Of a DNA stretch of 64,000 nt, positions 51,370-59,218 are shown one piece after another (the first letter of the stretch is position 1; every line of letters begins with the position of its first letter). The DNA is from JBBDMX01 sp040878035 (GTDB lineage Bacteria; Planctomycetota; Phycisphaerae; Phycisphaerales; Phycisphaeraceae), in assembly GCA_040878035.1 (NCBI GenBank), contig JBBDMX010000084.1, positions 10,458 through 74,457 on the forward strand, in the 5' to 3' direction. The notes beneath the pieces are model-generated. The model saw only the letters and a program-made list of their open reading frames with translations, ran no database searches and was not told the origin of the DNA. The translations under genes and the position numbers were made by a program.

Positions 51370-52500
51370 ATGCTCGAGCGTCTTTCGACTCATCTGCTGC
51401 TGTCCCCTTCTGACATGCCGCCCAGCAGCGAGCAGATGCGCGTGGTCAGCGTGTTTAACCCGGGCGTGATCGACACAAACGACGGCGTGGTGATGCTGGT
51501 GCGTGTCGCCGAGGCGGTGGCCCAGCGGCGGGCGGGGCACGTCGGCCTGCCGCGCTGGGACGTGTCGCACAACGGGGCGCCGGCGCGGATTGTGATCGAC
51601 TGGGTGGCACAGGATGATCTGGTGCACATTGACCCGCGCGTGGTCGAAGGCAAGGCCGACGGTTTGACGCGGCTGACCTTTACCTCGCACCTGCGCGTCG
51701 TGCGCCTGGGCAAGGACGGGCGTAGCGTGGACAAGCAGGCGCTGGCCGAAGCGCCGCGCTTCGTGCCGGCGACGGCGATGGAAACCTACGGCGTCGAGGA
51801 CCCGCGCATCAGCCGCCTGGGCGATGTGTATTACTTCACCTACGTCGCGGTGTCGCGCCACGGCGCCTGCACGGCCATGGCGTCCACCACGGATTTCGTG
51901 CGCTTCAAGCGGCACGGCGTGATCTTCCCGGCCGAGAATAAGGACGTGGTGCTCTTCCCGCGCAAAATCAGCGGCGCGTATGTGGCGCTGCACCGGCCCA
52001 ATCCGCGCACACATTTTGCCCGGCCGGAAATGTGGCTGGCGTGGTCGAGCGATCTGGTGCACTGGGGCCATCACCAGGTACTCATGAGCGACGCCGCGCC
52101 GCACCGCGCCGCCGCCGGAGCCGAATCATCCAAGGCCGACTGGCGCATCGGCCGGGTCGGCGCCGGCTGCCCGCCGGTGGAAACCCGCGCCGGCTGGCTG
52201 GAGATCTATCACGGCAACGACAAGCCCGCCGGCTCCGCCAGCCACGAGGTGGGCGCCTACGTCGCCGCCGCCGTGCTCATCGACCGGGACAACCCGCGCA
52301 AGGTGTTGGCCATGGCGCCCGAGCCGATCATGCGCCCCGAGGCCGACTTCGAACGCACCGGCTTCGTGCCCAACGTCGTGTTCCCCACCGGCATCATCGA
52401 GCGCGGCGACCGCTACCAGGTCTACTACGGCGCCGCCGACGCCTGCACCGGCGTGGTGGAGTGGGACAAGGACTCGCTGCTGGCGCTGCTGGGTCAGTGA
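51370..52500 (+). CDS. GH130 family glycoside phosphorylase/hydrolase
   Basis: A 376-residue five-bladed beta-propeller enzyme. GH130 features are SVFNPGVIDTNDGVVMLVRV, METYGVEDPRISRLGDVYYF (with the catalytic Asp of the EDPR motif), ALHRPNP...FARPEMWLAWSSDL, GAGCPPVETRAGWLEIYHG and TGIIERGDRYQVYYGAAD. GH130 enzymes phosphorolyse or hydrolyse beta-mannosides (e.g. mannosyl-glucose, mannooligosaccharides). GGAG 9 bases before ATG 51370 favours it over GTG 51361. With the two dehydrogenase genes it defines a mannoside or related glycan module. Confidence 0.92.
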   Translation: MLERLSTHLLLSPSDMPPSSEQMRVVSVFNPGVIDTNDGVVMLVRVAEAVAQRRAGHVGLPRWDVSHNGAPARIVIDWVAQDDLVHIDPRVVEGKADGLTRLTFTSHLRVVRLGKDGRSVDKQALAEAPRFVPATAMETYGVEDPRISRLGDVYYFTYVAVSRHGACTAMASTTDFVRFKRHGVIFPAENKDVVLFPRKISGAYVALHRPNPRTHFARPEMWLAWSSDLVHWGHHQVLMSDAAPHRAAAGAESSKADWRIGRVGAGCPPVETRAGWLEIYHGNDKPAGSASHEVGAYVAAAVLIDRDNPRKVLAMAPEPIMRPEADFERTGFVPNVVFPTGIIERGDRYQVYYGAADACTGVVEWDKDSLLALLGQ

Positions 52501-52508
52501 TTCCTTTT

Positions 52509-52600
52509 TGGACTGCGGCGGCCGCGACGCCGTTTTGGCTCTGTGCGGAGCACTTTGGCTTCAACGGCGGCTACGCCGCAAGCCGGTGCCGCACCCTCGC
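52509..52600. repeat. palindromic repeat, REP family 1, copy F (degenerate)
   Basis: The left arm TGGACTGCGGCGGCCGCGAC... (52509-52540) is well conserved. The right side (GGCGGCTACGCCGCAAGCCG) is degraded. It follows the GH130 stop by 8 bases. Confidence 0.75.
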
Positions 52601-52681
52601 TCGCGTAGAACTCCGGCCATTGGGATTGGAGGCGACGGGAACTGCGGAGGCTTGGCTGCGTCAGAACCGGAAGAGGTTGTG

Positions 52682-53881
52682 ATGAAACACGCTTTGAGTT
52701 GGTTGCTGAGCGTTTTGGTGTCAGGATCGGCGGCAGGGCTACTTCACGCGGATGACGTGACAGCAAAGCCAGTGCGCCTGGCGAGTGGGGTCATTCAATC
52801 TGAGCGCGTGAAACTGACTCCCCTTAGCTTGAACGCGCCCGGGCTGGAGGCAAAAAGCCTGGCCGAGATGCGCTGGAGAGGGGCCGGGGGCTGGGGCGGG
52901 TGGACAGAACTGGTGCCGGCGTGGGAGGGGACTGACATCCTGGTCGCGCCGGGACATCTGCTGATGATCGAGAAAGAAAGGGTCAAAGATTTCTACGCGG
53001 AACCGATGGCGGCAGAACCGGAGGTCGTGTTTGACGGGAAATATTTGTGGGCCTCCTTTCCCAGCCCGTCGAGAATGGTGGCGTTTGACCAGGACGGGAC
53101 AGAAGTCATTCGCGTGACGGAAGCGGACGGGCTGCCCCGTGGACGTCGGCGTATTCCGATGCTGCCAACCGAACCTGGGAGAATACTGGCGGCGGGCGGG
53201 TGCTTCACCGATCATGTGCAGACGCCGTCTTGGGTTGCGACGGTGGAGATATGGAACGGAAAAGGGAAGGTGAAACTGCTGCTAACGGCCAACAAACCCT
53301 GGCCGGAAGCGTGGCCGGTGAATGTGGCGGACAAGGAGTTGCGGTTCGATCCAGATTGGATCGTCGGGCACGAGGACGCGACGGGAAGGAATTGGGCATT
53401 CATAAGCCGCGAGAGAATTCAGCCGTTGGTGGTGGACTTGGCGACGCTGGAGGTGACGGCATATCCGGTGGAACGGATGAAGGATCCGGACTGGTTTCCG
53501 CGGCTGGACCCGCCGAAGCGAGCATTCTTGTCATATGGGGGAAGGATGTACATCGCGTGCAGCCGGCACGGTTTCAAGGTTCTTGAGTTTGACAGCAAGA
53601 CGAAGCGGATGAAAATCCAGTCGCAGTATGACACCGACAAGATGAGCGGGTTATACGCGGGGAATGCTATTCTGGATGAGGGGTGGATGTGGATTGTGGG
53701 CGAAGCGAAATGGTTGCGGAGAAATATCAAGACCGGGATGGTGGAGACACTTGTGAAGGAGCGGAGATCACTGCCAGGCTTTGGAAGCGGGCGGGTGTGG
53801 AAGATGCAAGTATCAAATGCGTATGGATTGGTGGCGTGGCAAGGAGGGGAATTGTTTCACGTCGGAGTAGCTGGTGAATAG
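52682..53881 (+). CDS. secreted hypothetical protein, propeller-like, atypical composition
   Basis: A 399-residue exported protein. The signal peptide is LSWLLSVLVSGSAAGLLHA. The mature part is a series of Trp/Gly-rich beta segments (VVFDGKYLWASFPSPSRMVA, FDPDWIVGHEDATGRNWAFI, WMWIVGEAKWLRRNIKTGMV) in the style of a beta-propeller such as those in two-component-regulator-like or YncE-type proteins. Codon use (more GGA, GAA, AAG, TTG) is clearly less GC-biased than its neighbours, so recent acquisition is possible. AAGAGG precedes the ATG. Function unknown. Confidence 0.75.
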   Translation: MKHALSWLLSVLVSGSAAGLLHADDVTAKPVRLASGVIQSERVKLTPLSLNAPGLEAKSLAEMRWRGAGGWGGWTELVPAWEGTDILVAPGHLLMIEKERVKDFYAEPMAAEPEVVFDGKYLWASFPSPSRMVAFDQDGTEVIRVTEADGLPRGRRRIPMLPTEPGRILAAGGCFTDHVQTPSWVATVEIWNGKGKVKLLLTANKPWPEAWPVNVADKELRFDPDWIVGHEDATGRNWAFISRERIQPLVVDLATLEVTAYPVERMKDPDWFPRLDPPKRAFLSYGGRMYIACSRHGFKVLEFDSKTKRMKIQSQYDTDKMSGLYAGNAILDEGWMWIVGEAKWLRRNIKTGMVETLVKERRSLPGFGSGRVWKMQVSNAYGLVAWQGGELFHVGVAGE

Positions 53882-53988
53882 CTGGTAGCGGAGGCCGGAC
53901 AGCCAACCGCGTGCCTTGACTGGCGTGGTCCAGTTAGCCGGCTATATTCGCGGTTGGACGGCCTATATCCAACGCCACCGTTCACCAA

Positions 53989-55089
53989 TCACTCGGCACT
54001 AATATTGAGTCTAGTAAGAAGATTATCGAACTGATCCAGATCGTAGAAGTCGATCATCAGTGTGCCGCTGCCCTTCTTGCGCCCCGTGCGGAGGCGCACC
54101 TTGGTCTGAAGCTGTTGACCGAGATGGGCTTCGAGGTCCTGAAGATGGGCTGCCCGGCCCTGGCGCGTGTGGCCGGCGACGTTGATCGCTCCCCCGGATG
54201 CGTCGGACCCACTTCCGGATTCGCCGTCCTGATCGCTCGCGGACGGACTCGCCGATCGGACCGCCTGTTCGAGCTGCCGGACCGACCAGTCGCCGCGGAT
54301 CGCCCTTTGCGCCAGCAGGAGCTGCTGCTGGGGATTGACTACACCGGCGATGGCCTTGGCTTGGCCTCCTGAAATGGCGCCTTCGCGGACCAGCTTCTGC
54401 ACATCGGCATGCAAAGCCAGCAGACGTAAGGCATTACTAATCGTCGAACGGTCCACGCCCACCTGCTGGGCGATCTGGTCGTGGCTCAGTTTGAATTGCT
54501 CGGCCAGTTGCTTGAACGCCTGGGCGCGCTCGATCGGATTCAGATCCTCCCGCTGCAAGTTTTCGATCAAGGCCCACTCGGCGACTTGGCGGTCGTCCAG
54601 TTCACGAACAATGGCGGGCACCTGGTCGAGGCCGGCGAGTTGGGCGGCGCGCCAGCGGCGTTCGCCGGCGACCAGTTCGTAGGCCGGGCCATCCTGCCCG
54701 GGATCGGCTTGCGCCAGAGGTCGGACGATGATGGGCTGCATCATGCCGGCGGATTGGATCGAGTCGGCCAGTTGCTGAAGACTGGCAGGGTCGAAGCGTT
54801 GGCGTGGCTGATAGCGATTGGGGGTGATGGCGCCGACCGCCAGTTGGCGAAGGCCGGTGGCGAGGTTGGGCTCGGTGCTGGTGGCGACTCTCGAGGCTTG
54901 AGGATTTGGGGGTGACGAGGTGGCGACAACTTGTTGAACTTGGCCGTCGCTGGATGGAGAGTCCCTGACAACGCCGGAGGGGACTGCGGTTGCGGTTGGT
55001 GCTGGGGTGGACGGCACGAGGCGAACTGGCTGACCCATCAGGCTACTCAGGCCGCGGCCAAGGCGAGGTGTGCGTGCTTTGGTGGACAT
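53989..55089 (-). CDS. parB: chromosome-partitioning protein ParB
   Basis: A 366-residue CTP-dependent DNA clamp. The N-terminal ParA-stimulating motif RLGRGLSSLM is followed by a variable linker, the CTPase core (ITPNRYQPRQRF, GERRWRAAQLAG, ALIENLQREDLNPIERAQAF), the HTH for parS (QIAQQVGVDRSTISNALRLL) and a C-terminal dimer domain. Two parS-like palindromes lie 90 and 380 bases upstream of its start. No parA is adjacent; the next gene is a divergent Nudix hydrolase, which is unusual for chromosomal parB. Confidence 0.96.
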   Translation of the reverse strand: MSTKARTPRLGRGLSSLMGQPVRLVPSTPAPTATAVPSGVVRDSPSSDGQVQQVVATSSPPNPQASRVATSTEPNLATGLRQLAVGAITPNRYQPRQRFDPASLQQLADSIQSAGMMQPIIVRPLAQADPGQDGPAYELVAGERRWRAAQLAGLDQVPAIVRELDDRQVAEWALIENLQREDLNPIERAQAFKQLAEQFKLSHDQIAQQVGVDRSTISNALRLLALHADVQKLVREGAISGGQAKAIAGVVNPQQQLLLAQRAIRGDWSVRQLEQAVRSASPSASDQDGESGSGSDASGGAINVAGHTRQGRAAHLQDLEAHLGQQLQTKVRLRTGRKKGSGTLMIDFYDLDQFDNLLTRLNISAE

Positions 55090-55176
55090 GGGATGACCTC
55101 CGTGTCAGGTGATGAGGGGTGCGGGCTGCGTGCCAATGTAGCACGTGCGGCGAGAGTTGCCAAGAGCGTCCCTGCC

Positions 55177-55192
55177 TGTTCTACGTGGAACA
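55177..55192. promoter_or_regulatory. parS-like site (TGTTCTACGTGGAACA)
   Basis: A 16-base near-palindrome differing at one position from the TGTTCCACGTGGAACA form of the bacterial parS consensus. It lies 88 bases upstream of parB. Confidence 0.7.
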
Positions 55193-55199
55193 TGGGAAG

Positions 55200-55282
55200 T
55201 GTAACCACCAAGACACCAAGATCACCAAGAAGAGGAGAAAGGTGCTGAGTATGGAGCACCAAGGCACAAAGACACGAAGGTG
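55200..55282. repeat. dispersed repeat (ACCACCAAGACACCAAG / GGCACAAAGACACGAAGG)
   Basis: This is the reverse complement of the TTGGTGTCTTGGTGGTTA words at 23105-23133 and 32580-32602. It lies between the two parS-like sites. Confidence 0.7.
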
Positions 55283-55468
55283 GGAACGCGAGACAGGAGG
55301 GCTGGAAGGGGGGTTTGGCACGGCGTGAGGTGGGACAGACAACGCAGGGACCCTGCCCATCAGCTATCTTCGTCTTCCTGTTGTCGTCGTGTCTTGGTAT
55401 CTTGAGGCTCGCTGTTTTGTGTCCATGGCGTCATGGTGGCTCAACAGGCGCGGCATCCAGGCCAGCGG

Positions 55469-55484
55469 AGTTCCACGTGGAACA
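55469..55484. promoter_or_regulatory. parS-like site (GTTCCACGTGGAAC core)
   Basis: A perfect 14-base palindrome GTTCCACGTGGAAC (55470-55483), the core of the parS consensus, 41 bases upstream of the Nudix start. With the site at 55177 it marks a parS cluster beside parB. Confidence 0.8.
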
Positions 55485-55524
55485 TCGCCTTGCCACTGGC
55501 ACCGGGTCCCGCTACCTTGCAGCC

Positions 55525-55974
55525 ATGGCTGATGAGATTATCGAAATCATTGCCCGCGGTGTCCTGCGCGAGGGCGACCGCATCCTACTCTGCCGCAACC
55601 GCAAGCATGGGCATCTCTTCCTTCCGGGCGGTCATGTGGATTTCGGCGAGCCGGCACGCGATGCCCTGGCCCGGGAAATCCGTGAAGAATTGGGTGTCAC
55701 GCTCGAGGCCGGCCCGCTCGTGGGAGTCTGCGAGTCCAGCTTCATTCAGAAGAGCAAACGCCACCACGAAATCAATCTGGTCTTTGAGTTGGCCCAGTCG
55801 GCCGGCACCACCGCCCCATTGCCTGAACTGGTCAGCCAGGAGGGGCATATCGAATTCCTCTGGGCCATCCTGTCTGACCTGAAAGGATCAACCCCCACGA
55901 TGACGCTATTGCCTCGTGCCATCGTCGCGCTGATAACCACGGATTCCGAGGTTCCATTCGTCAGCGATTGGTAG
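55525..55974 (+). CDS. Nudix hydrolase
   Basis: A 149-residue Nudix pyrophosphohydrolase. The Nudix box is complete (GGHVDFGEPARDALAREIRE followed by ELGV), with the Mg-binding REIREE. The N-terminal strand IARGVLREGDRILLCRNRKH is typical of the small NUDIX (MutT-like) group. ATG 55525 is chosen over a longer frame that runs through repeat and parS DNA. Substrate unknown; it is probably a nucleotide diphosphate derivative. Confidence 0.9.
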   Translation: MADEIIEIIARGVLREGDRILLCRNRKHGHLFLPGGHVDFGEPARDALAREIREELGVTLEAGPLVGVCESSFIQKSKRHHEINLVFELAQSAGTTAPLPELVSQEGHIEFLWAILSDLKGSTPTMTLLPRAIVALITTDSEVPFVSDW

Positions 55975-56341
55975 CGCCGACGGGAAGACATGAATAGCGA
56001 ATGCTCAAAGCCTAGCCGAGCCTTTTGAGACCGGTCCCGCAGACAATTCGCTCGAAGACGGCCATCAGCTAGCGAAGCATGGCTTCTGCAAACCCACCTC
56101 TGCGAAACGCCTGCGTAATGATCGATGTTTTCCCGATTGTGACCTGCGTTCACCAGTTAATCCGCCGTAAGTTTCCACATTTTCTTACGCAACCGCTACA
56201 GGTGGCATCAAGCCACCCCGTGATCTTGTCCGATGACAGCAGAGCAGCCGCACGTACCGGCGGCCTGCTGACCCCCGGATGTCCCCCGGATGTTCCCGTG
56301 GCCTGGTCGAAATTCTGCAACCGCTGTTTCGACCGATCGTG
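55975..56341. other. gene-free stretch of lower GC
   Basis: 367 bases between the Nudix and histidine-kinase genes. GC is lower than in the flanking genes, and short frames on both strands have no recognisable content. AAGCCACCCCGTGATC and GCATCAAGCCACC-type words give no clear stem. I see no feature that I can name. Confidence 0.3.
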
Positions 56342-57319
56342 ATGCGTATGCCCCGCAAGACTCACCAATCCGTGCCCCCTCACAATGCGCGGCCGCAACT
56401 GCCCCCGCCGCCCTCGCCAGAGGATATGGCGACGGTCGAGCATCTGCTGGCGCACTTCACCGAGCTGGAGCAGCAACTCCAGCAGGTGCGCGAGGGCCTG
56501 ACCCATTCGCATCGCCTGGCCACGTTAGGCACTATCGCTACCATTATCGCCCACGAGTTCAACAATATTCTAACACCCATGGTCAGCTATGCGCAACTCG
56601 CGCTGGCGGCGCCGGACGACCGTGAGCTGATGAAAAAGGCGGTGGAGAAGGGCCTGGCGGGTTCGCAGCGTGCCGCGGCCATTTCCGCGTCGCTGTTGGG
56701 CTTTGCCCGCGAGGCCGACCAGCAGCACGTGGCGGCGCTGCCCAAGACAATCGATGAGGCGGTGCATTGCCTGGCGCGCGAGCCGCGCAAGGATGGCATC
56801 GATCTGGTGGTGGACGTGCCGGACGTGCTGGTCGCCATCAGTCCATTGAATTTAGAACAGGTATTGGTCAACTTATTGCTAAACGCCAAACAGGCCATGC
56901 GCCGCACGGGCGGGCAGGTGCGCATCAGCGCCCAGGTGCAGGGCAACCTGGTGCAGCTTCAAGTGGCCGACAGCGGGCCGGGCATTCCCATGGAAATCCG
57001 CGACCGGCTCTTTGAGCCGTTCGTCACCCGCCGGCTCGACGACGGCGCGGCGGAGGTCAACCCCGCGGGCAAAGCCGCAACGACCCCCGGCGCCGCCGCG
57101 GCACGCCCAGGCAGCAGCAGCACCGGCGGCCCCGGAGGCGGCAAAGGCACCGGCCTGGGACTGTGCATCTGCCGCGACCTGATCCGCAGCGCCGGCGGCG
57201 CCATCCGCTTCGACTCCGAGCCCGGCCAGGGCACCATCTTCCACATCACCCTGCCGCTGGCCGACGACATCTTCCGCACGCCCACCGACGGCGACGATGC
57301 CGCCAATCAACCCGCATAG
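56342..57319 (+). CDS. soluble sensor histidine kinase
   Basis: A 325-residue protein. A helical segment (residues 30-70) leads to the H-box IAHEFNNILTPMVSYAQLAL with the phosphorylated His. The ATP-binding domain has NLLLNAKQAM (N-box), DSGPGIP (G1) and GTGLGL (G2). Between G1 and G2 lies an Ala/Gly/Ser-rich insertion of about 30 residues (TTPGAAAARPGSSSTGGPGG), longer than a normal ATP lid. There is no membrane segment or PAS domain. No response regulator is adjacent, so it is an orphan. Confidence 0.87.
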   Translation: MRMPRKTHQSVPPHNARPQLPPPPSPEDMATVEHLLAHFTELEQQLQQVREGLTHSHRLATLGTIATIIAHEFNNILTPMVSYAQLALAAPDDRELMKKAVEKGLAGSQRAAAISASLLGFAREADQQHVAALPKTIDEAVHCLAREPRKDGIDLVVDVPDVLVAISPLNLEQVLVNLLLNAKQAMRRTGGQVRISAQVQGNLVQLQVADSGPGIPMEIRDRLFEPFVTRRLDDGAAEVNPAGKAATTPGAAAARPGSSSTGGPGGGKGTGLGLCICRDLIRSAGGAIRFDSEPGQGTIFHITLPLADDIFRTPTDGDDAANQPA

Positions 57320-57380
57320 GCCGTGCGCCGCGACTTGGCATAGTGAGTGGCATCGGGCTGACGCGTGACTAGAATCCGCC

Positions 57381-57932
57381 ATGATGGCCCACGGCATATC
57401 ATCGGTGACTCTCATCGCCCTGGCGGCGGCGCTGCTCTTGGGCACAGCGGGATGCGAGCGAAACGAGCCCGCGCCGCAGGCCAGCGCAGCGCCCGCGCCG
57501 GCGAATCCGGTCCAATCCTCGCCCCCGCCGCACCTCATGCCCAAGCCGCCGGCGCATGATCCGACCACCGGCCCGCCGCCCTACACCATCACCCCGGCCA
57601 TGCGCGCCTGGGCCGATCGGTTCGAACAGGTGGACCTGATCAAGACCACCAAGGTCGGCGGCGACTACCTGCGTGCACTGCTGCCCACCAAGATCGCCCG
57701 CGATGAAGCGGTGATCATGCTGACAGGGCGCAATGCGACGCCGCGGAATGAGGACGAGTTGCTCGTGCAGGCAGTGCATCGCAGCATCATCGACACGAAG
57801 CGTTACGTTCGCGTCAAGCATGCGGACCTGATCATCGTCGTGCCGCGCACGCATATCGAAAGCTGGCGCGGCATCACCATCGACGCCGAGCACATCGCCG
57901 GTACGGCCTATCGCTGGACGTATCGGCAATAG
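57381..57932 (+). CDS. putative lipoprotein of unknown function
   Basis: A 183-residue exported protein. The lipobox LLGTAGC is near residue 25, then a Pro/Ala-rich linker and a small alpha/beta domain (DLIKTTKVGGDYLRALLPTK, VHRSIIDTKRYVRVKHADLI). No family is recognised. A TAGAAT hexamer ends only 5 bases before the ATG at 57381, so the transcript might be leaderless. The second ATG at 57384 is equally possible. Confidence 0.7.
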   Translation: MMAHGISSVTLIALAAALLLGTAGCERNEPAPQASAAPAPANPVQSSPPPHLMPKPPAHDPTTGPPPYTITPAMRAWADRFEQVDLIKTTKVGGDYLRALLPTKIARDEAVIMLTGRNATPRNEDELLVQAVHRSIIDTKRYVRVKHADLIIVVPRTHIESWRGITIDAEHIAGTAYRWTYRQ

Positions 57933-57983
57933 CGGTTGCGGGGCGGCGCGATCAGGGGTGTCCTGCGGTACACTCATAGGACC

Positions 57984-59018
57984 ATGAACTCCAAAGAACG
58001 GCTGCTGGCGACGGTGCGGGGTGAAGCGCGGGATCGCGTGCCGGTGACGCCGATCGTGATGCAGTGGGCGGCCCATCACATCGGGCGGAGCTATCGCGAT
58101 TACTATTTGGACGGGCGGGTGCTGGCGGCGGGGCAGGTGGCGGTGGCGCGCGATTTTGCCAGCGATTGGGTCAGCGTGATGAGCGATCCGTGGGGCGAGG
58201 CCAGCGCGTTTGGCATGCAATTCGACTGGCCGGCCGAAGGCGTGGGCGTGCCGCGCGGGCTTCTGCTCAACACGCGCGCGGACGTGGCCAAGCTCCAGCC
58301 GTTTGATCCATATAACAGCGAGCGCCTGGCGCAGCGGCTGGCGTGCATCACCGCGGAAAAGGAAGCGGTGGGCGACCAGATCGCCATCTGCGGCTGGGTC
58401 GAAGGCCCCATCGCCGAGTACGCCGACCTGCGCGGGCTCGAGCCGGCGTGCATGGACCTGATGGACCAGCCGGAGATGTTTCACGCCGCCGCCGAGGTGA
58501 TCGTGGAAAGCGCGATCCGCCTGGCCAAGGCGCAAGTGGACGCCGGTGCCGACATGATCGGCGTGGGCGACGCCGCGGCCAGCATTCTCGGCCCCGAGCT
58601 CTACGTCGAGCACATCCGCCCCTGGCAGCGCAAGCTCTTCGACGCCCTGCACGACATGGGCACGATCGTCAAGCTGCACATCTGCGGCAACATCACGGCG
58701 CTGCTGCCGCACCTGGCGGGCGTCGGCGCCGACATTCTCGACATCGATCACATGGTGCCGCTGGACCAGGCCCGCGCGATCATGGGCGACTCCGTCACGC
58801 TCTGCGGCAACTTCGATCCGGTGAGCGTGCTCAAGGACGGCCCGCCGCAACAAATCGCCGCCGCGGCGCGCAAGTGCATCGCTCAGGCCGGCGGCTCATC
58901 CAGTCGCTTCATCCTCCAGCCCGGCTGCGAAGTCCCCGCCGGCACGCCGACGCGGAATGTCCAGGCCTTCTGCCCCGGACCCGAATCGCTGATCAACGAT
59001 GCCCTGCGGATTGATTAG
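57984..59018 (+). CDS. UroD/MtaA-family methyltransferase-like protein
   Basis: A 344-residue TIM-barrel protein of the uroporphyrinogen decarboxylase/corrinoid methyltransferase superfamily. It carries the zinc-ligand pattern of methylcobamide:thiol methyltransferases, KLHICGNITALLP and a distal Cys in LQPGCEVPAGTP, rather than the Arg/Asp active site of true HemE. The opening MNSKERLLATVRGEARDRVP is characteristic. It may move methyl groups from a corrinoid or other donor. No corrinoid protein gene is visible nearby. Confidence 0.87.
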   Translation: MNSKERLLATVRGEARDRVPVTPIVMQWAAHHIGRSYRDYYLDGRVLAAGQVAVARDFASDWVSVMSDPWGEASAFGMQFDWPAEGVGVPRGLLLNTRADVAKLQPFDPYNSERLAQRLACITAEKEAVGDQIAICGWVEGPIAEYADLRGLEPACMDLMDQPEMFHAAAEVIVESAIRLAKAQVDAGADMIGVGDAAASILGPELYVEHIRPWQRKLFDALHDMGTIVKLHICGNITALLPHLAGVGADILDIDHMVPLDQARAIMGDSVTLCGNFDPVSVLKDGPPQQIAAAARKCIAQAGGSSSRFILQPGCEVPAGTPTRNVQAFCPGPESLINDALRID

Positions 59019-59218
59019 CCACAGATGAACACAGATGAAGAGCAGCGAATGACGAATGACGAAACTCGAATGACGAACGAAGTTCCAAATTCCAATGACC
59101 AATGAAGACGGCGCCCGCCTTCGTTTGGTCATTGGAATTTTGATCATTGGAATTTCATTCGTCATTCGTCATTCGTCATTCGAATTTCGTCATTTCCCAT
59201 CTGTGTCCATCTGTGGCT
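59019..59218. repeat. 200-base inverted repeat filling the gap between two UroD-like genes
   Basis: CCACAGATGAACACAGATGA at the left end is mirrored by TCTGTGTCCATCTGTGGC at the right. Inside, GAATGACGAATGACGAA and CCAAATTCCAATGACCAATG are mirrored by CATTGGAATTTCATTCGTCA-type iterons. There are no coding frames. Confidence 0.88.

Noticed and set aside
55047..55262. Small minus-strand gene beginning MFHVEQ upstream of parB (RsmG/ParA-like start)
   Set aside because: The MFHVEQ peptide is simply the translation of the parS palindrome; the frame overlaps parB's start and has no domain.
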